Part shown: piece by piece, positions 7,021-11,436 of the stretch
Position numbering within the stretch: the stretch's first letter is position 1
Layout: each line of letters begins with the position of its first letter
NCBI GenBank assembly: GCA_028565715.1
Contig: JAOXYC010207128.1
Span: forward strand, 1 to 11,436
Origin: Phoronis pallida
Taxonomy: Eukaryota; Phoronida; Phoronidae
DNA: 11,436 nt
Direction of reading: 5' to 3'
Notes under the pieces: generated by a model
What the model saw: only the letters and a program-made list of their open reading frames with translations
What the model was told of the DNA's origin: nothing
Database searches by the model: none
Translations under genes and position numbers: made by a program

Positions 7021-7148
7021 CTGTTTCATTGAAGACAGCACAGCAGCGCTGGCACTCTTACTCCCCCTGTAGGCCAGCGGTGAAGACTCTTCTACGCTGG
7101 TCGCCATGGAGTCAGATGAGTCACCATCATCAACAATCCATGCTGTCC
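7021..7148 (-). CDS. ANKFN1: Exon: acidic Ser-rich linker segment
   Basis: This 128-nt exon lies between the acceptor ttaattttag|GGAC and the donor AAACAG|gtaagc, a near-ideal donor. Two incoming bases finish a Gly codon, then TAWIVDDGDSSDSMATSVEE, then SSPLAYRGSKSASAAVLSSM and KQ, ending in phase zero. The first part is acidic with DSSDS-type clusters typical of casein kinase 2 sites (inference), and the second is Ser/Ala-rich. The WIVDDGDSSDS stretch is the most distinctive part for a similarity search. The next exon downstream is 2.3 kb away, across an intron loaded with repeats. The upstream intron is only 62 bases. Confidence 0.75.
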
Positions 7149-7210
7149 CTAAAATTAACAAACAAATGCGGATTTGAGTTGCCGTAAACCTGAGAATATA
7201 AAATACTTAC

Positions 7211-7225
7211 CATTTGTTGGCCAAC
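7211..7225 (-). CDS. ANKFN1: Micro-exon (15 nt) upstream of a 62-base intron
   Basis: The 15 bases GTTGGCCAACAAATG sit between the acceptor tttttactttgacag and the consensus donor gtaagtatt. In the phase demanded by the next exon they complete one codon and then encode W-P-T-N plus the first base of Gly, giving WPTNGTAWIVDDG across the junction. Both splice sites are strong and the length keeps the frame. The intron between it and 7021-7148 is only 62 bases (7149-7210). The exon before it should end one base into a codon. None could be supported within the window. Confidence 0.58.
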
Positions 7226-7329
7226 CTGTCAAAGTAAAAAGGTATAAATTAAACTTTATGATTAAACTTGAAGTACTTTACTAACACGTTTTGAGTTATA
7301 ATTAAAATAATGCCCAGTGCTTACATATG

Positions 7330-7449
7330 CATTTATTTATTTATTAAATCTTTAACCTCAGGGGTGGCTCCTTCAGTGCCAGGCACTGGTATCCCAGGGG
7401 GCCATTCCACAGTTAAGTTCCATTTCAACTACCCGGGGAGTTGAAATGG
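7330..7449 (-). repeat. 3' end of a LINE or SINE-like retrosequence with TAAA-type tail
   Basis: On the minus strand a GC-richer segment ends in GAGGTTAAAGATTTAATAAA followed by further TAAA units. This is the tail style of many non-LTR retrotransposons and SINEs. Upstream of the tail are two strong hairpins: CAGTGCC-A-GGCACTG (7374-7388) and CCATTTCAACT/AGTTGAAATGG around ACCCGGGG (7420-7449). Such 3' stem-loops can be recognised by the element's reverse transcriptase (family knowledge). No coding part or target duplication is visible. Confidence 0.42.
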
Positions 7450-7698
7450 TTCTTGAGAAAAAGAAGTGCTGCTTTTGTTGTAGCCTCTTTGTAAGTACCT
7501 CAAGAGTCAAAAAGATTTGGTTTTAAAAATGCATTAAAAAACTCCACAGGTCAATTTTTGATATAATTTTTGGAAAAACTCCTCTACACAATTTTCTCAA
7601 TTTCCTTGAATGCATTCAAAGGGCAAAAGTTATACTGTCAACAACCATTTATAAACTTGATGAAAAATATTGTTCATAGTCTCCAGTTTCAACAGGTC

Positions 7699-7890
7699 AA
7701 ACTAATTCATTATCTTGGAGACTTGTGTTTAGTTTGGAATGAACTGTACGTTTCGGACCTCCATCAAAGGTCCTTGGTCACGTGATGACCAACTCTCAAT
7801 TTTGCTGCTACCAAGGACCTTTGATGTAGGGCCGAAACGTAGTTCATTCCATCCAACTAAACGTAAGTCTCCAAGATAATGAATTAGTTT
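7699..7890. repeat. 192-bp foldback with 25-bp perfect ends and a CGAAACGT motif
   Basis: AAACTAATTCATTATC... (7699-7723) pairs perfectly over 25 bp with 7866-7890. Inner perfect blocks are TACGTTTCGG (7747-7756 with 7832-7841) and CATCAAAGGTCCTTGG (7762-7777 with 7811-7826). The 33-base loop includes a GGTCACGTGATGACC string that can itself fold. Both strands carry a GATG...CCGAAACGTA arrangement reminiscent of the 2200-2362 foldback, but with no room for helix II of a hammerhead. CCATTTATAAACT occurs directly repeated at 7645-7657 and 7894-7906 outside the arms. Confidence 0.65.
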
Positions 7891-9104
7891 TACCCATTTA
7901 TAAACTGTTGAGCGGTAACACTGTGGTTCCAGGTTCAATAATTACAGAAAACTGCTCAAAATAATCTTTTCTCCAACATTTGGGTGAGCTGGGTTTTTTG
8001 TAGAGGAAGGATACTCAGATTTATTCATATTTATAATCGTCTAATTGTTGTTACATTGGAAGCACAAAAACAACTAATATTCTGTGATGAAAATACCCTA
8101 TTTTAATTAAGCCGATAGGGTTGAATTGTTCACTCCCAGCCTAAATACATTTCATTTTCATTGTAAATGACTTACTGTTTAAATCCTGCTACAAATGTGA
8201 ATGCTTATTCACTGTTTAAGACGTTACGTTTCGTGTGAAAATAATGAAATGCAATATCCCAGCATTTTGAACACAACAACCCCACTTGATCTGCACTCAC
8301 AGAAGATATAACTACGACTAGTCAAGTCTATTATAGACAAGGCTTTCAACTTAAGGAGGCACTGTGCAATCCTGGTTTTGACAAGTGGCCATATTTCAGT
8401 TATCATTCGTTATACGGGCAGCAAGTTCTCTCTGATGCATTTAACTACAATGGTTGCTCTAAATTGCTGGCGGATAAAAAAAAGAAACAAAACAAATACA
8501 GAAAAAAATTCTCATAAATGTGGAATCAAACCCACGATATCTCGATGCCATCATTGAATCGCGGGAGAATGGTAAAATCAATTCTATATCACAGTCGTGA
8601 CGTTATACACAGATGAAAACAATTATATATTGTACCTTTTCTATTGTTCAACAAAAAATTATGACCAATCATATATTTATTAAAAAATTAATTAAAATTA
8701 CCATTATACTGATTTTTTTGTCATTACCTTGCCAACAAATTGCCTTTAATGGCCGAGTGCTCTTTAATTGATTCATGTATGTGCAAGAAAGAAATGACAA
8801 ATTTTGCATTAAAAATGTTCATGCTTGATAACATAATTTTGCTTTTTCATTACAGGATCATCTTATTGGACTGTTTTTTTTAATCTTTTTGCAAAGTTGA
8901 CGTATTTCCTTAAAGATGGTTAGTGATTTCATGACAAGTGCTTTCTTTTACATCCACACTTGTTAAGGGGGCAAGTCACTCAGCTGCTAGGCTTTGTGTG
9001 CGTTTACCAGCCTAGTGAAATAATCTATACTTAACTACTAAGGGAACAATGAATTCATGACAGGGTAATCAGGAGAGTTGACTGAAATGAAAGTGGTTCA
9101 AATT

Positions 9105-9554
9105 CAAGCCACATAGACAGACATAGACCCTCTTGCACAGTATATCGACTCTCGCGTATTTCCTTCTACACTCACCAACGAAAATCTCGGCTCGCGAACC
9201 CTTATTCCCCTCTCCCTCACCACTTTTGAGTAATTATGCCAGCGGGCGCACATTATTCTTCACTCGCGCACGGAACAAGCCTGTCCGCGGACAATTTTCC
9301 CTGCTCGCAAACACAGTTCTGACATTCTTCAAGCCGTGTGCGCGAAACGTGTCCACGGGCGAGCAATATTGTCCGCGGACAGACTTGTTCCGTGCACAAG
9401 TGAAGAATAATGTGCGCCCGATGGCATAATTGCACAAAAATGGTGAGGGAGAGGGAAATAAGGGTTCGCGAGCCGAGATTGTCGTTGGTGAGTGTAGAAG
9501 GTAATACGCGAGAGTCGATATACTGCGCGAGAGGGTCTATGTCTATGTGGCTTG
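9105..9554. mobile_element. 450-bp CpG-rich palindromic element with 5-bp AAATT target duplication
   Basis: The left arm (about 9105-9295) and right arm (about 9368-9554) are near-perfect reverse complements around a roughly 70-base centre. Perfect blocks reach 22 bp (9243-9264 with 9399-9420). The ends read CAAGCCACATAGAC and GTCTATGTGGCTTG, and each is bordered by AAATT (9100-9104, 9555-9559). Each arm contains TGTCCGCGGACA, itself a palindrome. The unit is rich in GC and CpG against AT-rich flanks. There is no transposase. Mirror-image frames on both strands reflect the palindrome and are not genes. It fits a non-autonomous foldback or MITE, probably young. Confidence 0.82.
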
Positions 9555-9559
9555 AAATT

Positions 9560-11436
9560 ATATTAGCAAATATGTAATGGACAACTAAAATGGACCAAAT
9601 TGATCAACTATGGCAGAATATAATCTTACATTCAAAAATAAGAGAAACATCTGGACATCTGTGAATGATATAAAAAGAATGCATGATGTCACAAATTTCT
9701 TATAGGATAACAAGAATTTTTAAACTTAAAATGTTTGTTCATTGAAATAACACAGCTGAGCATCCCTGGAAACATGTGCAATAAATAGAGTGGTATTGCC
9801 CTTTAATGATAAAAACAATCTTATATATACAGGTGAATTATTGCCAAAAAAATCAAAGATTTTCTAATCCTTGGTTGGCATAATTCTAGTATTGATATAA
9901 TGTTTGCTTTGCTGGCCAAAATCATTATTTTTGAAAAGACAGTCTGTCTTCAAAAACAAAAAAAAATAATTCTAGTATGTTTCACTGCAATGCTGAACTT
10001 CTATAGCAATATAAAATTGACTGTCAAACAACAATGTGACTTTCAGGCTCCCGCTAATTTTTCCAAATTAATGCTGTGATTTTTAATAGGTGATATGACC
10101 ACAATCCGACTTCTATTTGCCTTCAGGTAAAAGTTCATTTTGGGATCACTTAACTTTGTTATTTAAATTTGTAAACCGCAAGGAAAAAACAAATGGCAAA
10201 ATTGATTCAAAGTTAAAAAAATATTGAACAGAGTCATTAGCATTGGTTGTTTCTGATTGTCAGATTAAACTAAAAGGATCTATGTTACAATCAGCCTGGG
10301 GCACAATACGCCTAGGGCCAGCTAGAGGTCATAACAAGACTCATTACACTTTAATAAAGAACTAAAAATACAGTTAATGTTTACAGCCATTTTATTCTCA
10401 TACAATTAGCTTTTATCAACTAACAAATAGCCTTTTGAAGATAAATTATTTTGTAAACAATTTACCCCCTGTGCAGTCAAAACAAGTAAGGAACTGTGGG
10501 CGATAACGCAATGTACTTTTGGAACTCGTTTGACTCTGGAAAATATTATTTTAAATTGGATTTTACTCCACTGTAAAAAGTATATCTACACCTTGAGTAT
10601 TCTAAAGTCATTTTTAGAAAAAATTGGAATATGAATTTCACTCCCAAAATTATATACTTCTAAAGAACAATAATTTCACAGTTTTTGACATATATTGGAA
10701 ATCTTGGATAAGTATATTTTGACAAACAGCAGAAAATAATGTGGTATGGCTCTATGTGTGTGAATGTGCATTTGTTGTTCACGATTTATGTATTACGTCT
10801 TTTTCATATCCTGTTTGTTATTCAATGTTTGTTAATGCAATAAATGTTTAAAAAAAAATTTACTCTTGAAACTGATTCCCAACTTGACACATGCTCCATG
10901 TTTGATATCTAAGCCGGGTCTGTAACGAGAATGAACAAAATTTCAAATGTTTTCAGAATCTTGATATTTCGAAACTCATCAGTTCTGAATTTTTCTGTCT
11001 TTTCACTATTTGATCACTTTCGGCCAGCATAAGCATACTTTTAATTGTAAAAATTAGTGCGTGTTTTATTACACTATAAGGTATGAGAATTAGTCAAGAT
11101 GTCACGTTAATTACAAAATTGTCTTTTTTGGAAACTAAAAAAATTTCTGAAACAAAGGTATTTATTCATTCAGATAAGGATGCAATTTGTAACAAAAAAT
11201 CCAACACAATTGACTTCATTCAATAGTTGATAATTTCACATTTGTAAGTAGTGATGTATAACTTCAATTCTTTTCTTATTCAAAGTGTTATTAATGATGA
11301 ACGTGACATTAATTAGAAGTTGACCAGTTCGGCATTCCGATTTCCTGTATTAAGCTTAGCTTAAAGGGGGTATAATGCTGGTTTTCATTGATTTTCAACA
11401 ATAACATCTGCTTGCATCAATGCGAACAGTCACTGG
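9560..11436. other. AT-rich noncoding stretch
   Basis: There is no protein-like frame, tRNA or inverted repeat of note other than the polyadenylated-looking end at 10839-10858. It may be intron or sequence upstream of the gene. The sequence does not say which. Confidence 0.45.
10770..10858 (+). repeat. Retrosequence-like 3' end: AATAAA plus A run
   Basis: AATAAA at 10839-10844 is followed after TGTTT by nine A residues (10850-10858). The segment before it is T-rich, like an mRNA or LINE 3' end. The spacing suggests an inserted polyadenylated copy rather than an active cleavage site, since the A run is already in the DNA. The 5' limit is a guess. Confidence 0.3.

Larger units (their letters stand above)
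450..7225 (-). other. ANKFN1: Partial multi-exon gene, ANKFN1/wide awake-like (ankyrin-FN3 protein), exons spanning the linker and first ankyrin repeat
   Basis: Eight exons on the minus strand (7211-7225, 7021-7148, 4683-4717, 4102-4218, 2783-2916, 2046-2156, 1494-1517, 450-528) have AG acceptors and GT donors. Their phases fit at every junction: 1, 0, 2, 2, 1, 1 and 1 overhanging bases in order. The chain has no stop and is about 214 codons long. It is rich in Ser, Asp, Arg and Pro, with basic-Ser motifs such as RKLSQR and RRKNSGDSS, then enters an ankyrin repeat. From family knowledge, ANKFN1 proteins place an ankyrin block before an FN3 domain and a Ras-association domain, and fly wide awake is linked to sleep regulation. 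The identity rests mainly on the last exon and is recalled, not searched. Other ankyrin proteins remain possible. Start codon, FN3, RA and stop lie outside the recognised part. Confidence 0.62.
7226..9104. other. Probable upstream intron; repeats but no supported exon
   Basis: Presumably intron upstream of the 15-nt exon. It contains the retrosequence tail 7330-7449 and the foldback 7699-7890. Two minus-strand candidates (8176-8185 and 8728-8761) have possible splice sites and suitable phase but are too small or weak to call. A small hairpin, CTAGGCT/AGCCTAG, lies near 8988-9016. Confidence 0.4.

Noticed and set aside
7747-7841. Hammerhead ribozyme in the 7699-7890 foldback
   Set aside because: CCGAAACGTA is present, but only about six bases separate the GATG part from it, leaving no helix II, and core bases C3 and A9 are changed.
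7729-7938. Opposed open frames at 7570-7785 and 7729-7938
   Set aside because: They run through the 7699-7890 foldback. The similar peptides reflect the inverted arms, not a gene.
8176-8185. Ten-base candidate exon (GATTTAAACA) with gtaagt donor and TAGCAG tandem acceptor
   Set aside because: It is too short to distinguish from chance, and there is an in-frame stop immediately upstream.
8224-8406. 60-residue minus-strand frame next to a gtgagt-like site
   Set aside because: The frame needed to join the downstream exon contains a TGA, and the peptide is not protein-like.
8728-8761. Candidate minus-strand exon reading STRPLKAICWQ before the 15-nt exon
   Set aside because: Phase and donor fit, but the acceptor (attaaag) is poor, the pyrimidine tract is distant, and the peptide is unlike the neighbouring linker.
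9344-9360. CGAAACGTGTCC in the centre of the large palindrome as another ribozyme core
   Set aside because: There is no CUGANGA-type core or helix II at suitable spacing. It is a chance short match.
9133-9437. Open frames of 98, 67 and 60 residues on both strands with similar translations (TLFFTRARNKPVRGQ against TLFFTCARNKSVRGQ)
   Set aside because: They lie in opposite arms of the 450-bp palindrome, so each strand reads the same sequence. No protein family is recognised and the similarity is explained by the inverted repeat.

Overview
The window reads as nuclear DNA of an invertebrate animal, probably marine. It is AT-rich, has no long open reading frame, carries GT-AG introns, a polymerase III tRNA-like unit and many short foldback repeats. 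The phylum cannot be fixed from the sequence.

The main feature is part of one multi-exon gene on the minus strand, read from high to low coordinates. Eight exons can be placed: 7211-7225 (15 nt), 7021-7148, 4683-4717, 4102-4218, 2783-2916, 2046-2156, 1494-1517 and 450-528. Each is bounded by AG and GT, and the codon phases match at all seven junctions without an in-frame stop. The first seven exons encode a Ser/Asp/Arg-rich, probably disordered chain. The last begins an ankyrin repeat (LFDAVEHQDMDLASSILNTE) that resembles the start of the ankyrin block of ANKFN1 (Drosophila wide awake). The window therefore seems to hold the linker before the ankyrin block. The 5' end (above 7225) and the rest of the ankyrin block with any FN3 and RA domains (below 450) lie outside or were not recognised.

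The introns are full of foldbacks and terminal-inverted-repeat elements: 244-422, 681-751, 2200-2362, 2965-3125, 3696-3876, 4317-4367, 5595-5956, 6606-6914 (flanked by TTAA) and 7699-7890. There is also a tRNA-like gene (954-1026), a degraded retroelement ORF (5017-5250) and an A/T-tailed retrosequence end (7330-7449). The 2200-2362 foldback carries a hammerhead-ribozyme-like core in each arm.

From 7226 to 11436 no exon is supported. The standout there is a CpG-rich 450-bp near-perfect palindrome (9105-9554) with AAATT on both sides. Both ORFs it contains are by-products of the palindrome. A second retrosequence-like 3' end (AATAAA plus an A run) lies at 10839-10858.

The most unusual coding observation is at exons 2046-2156 and 1494-1524. 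Each has two usable acceptors, and only two of the four combinations stay open, giving two unrelated reading frames that rejoin before the ankyrin repeat.
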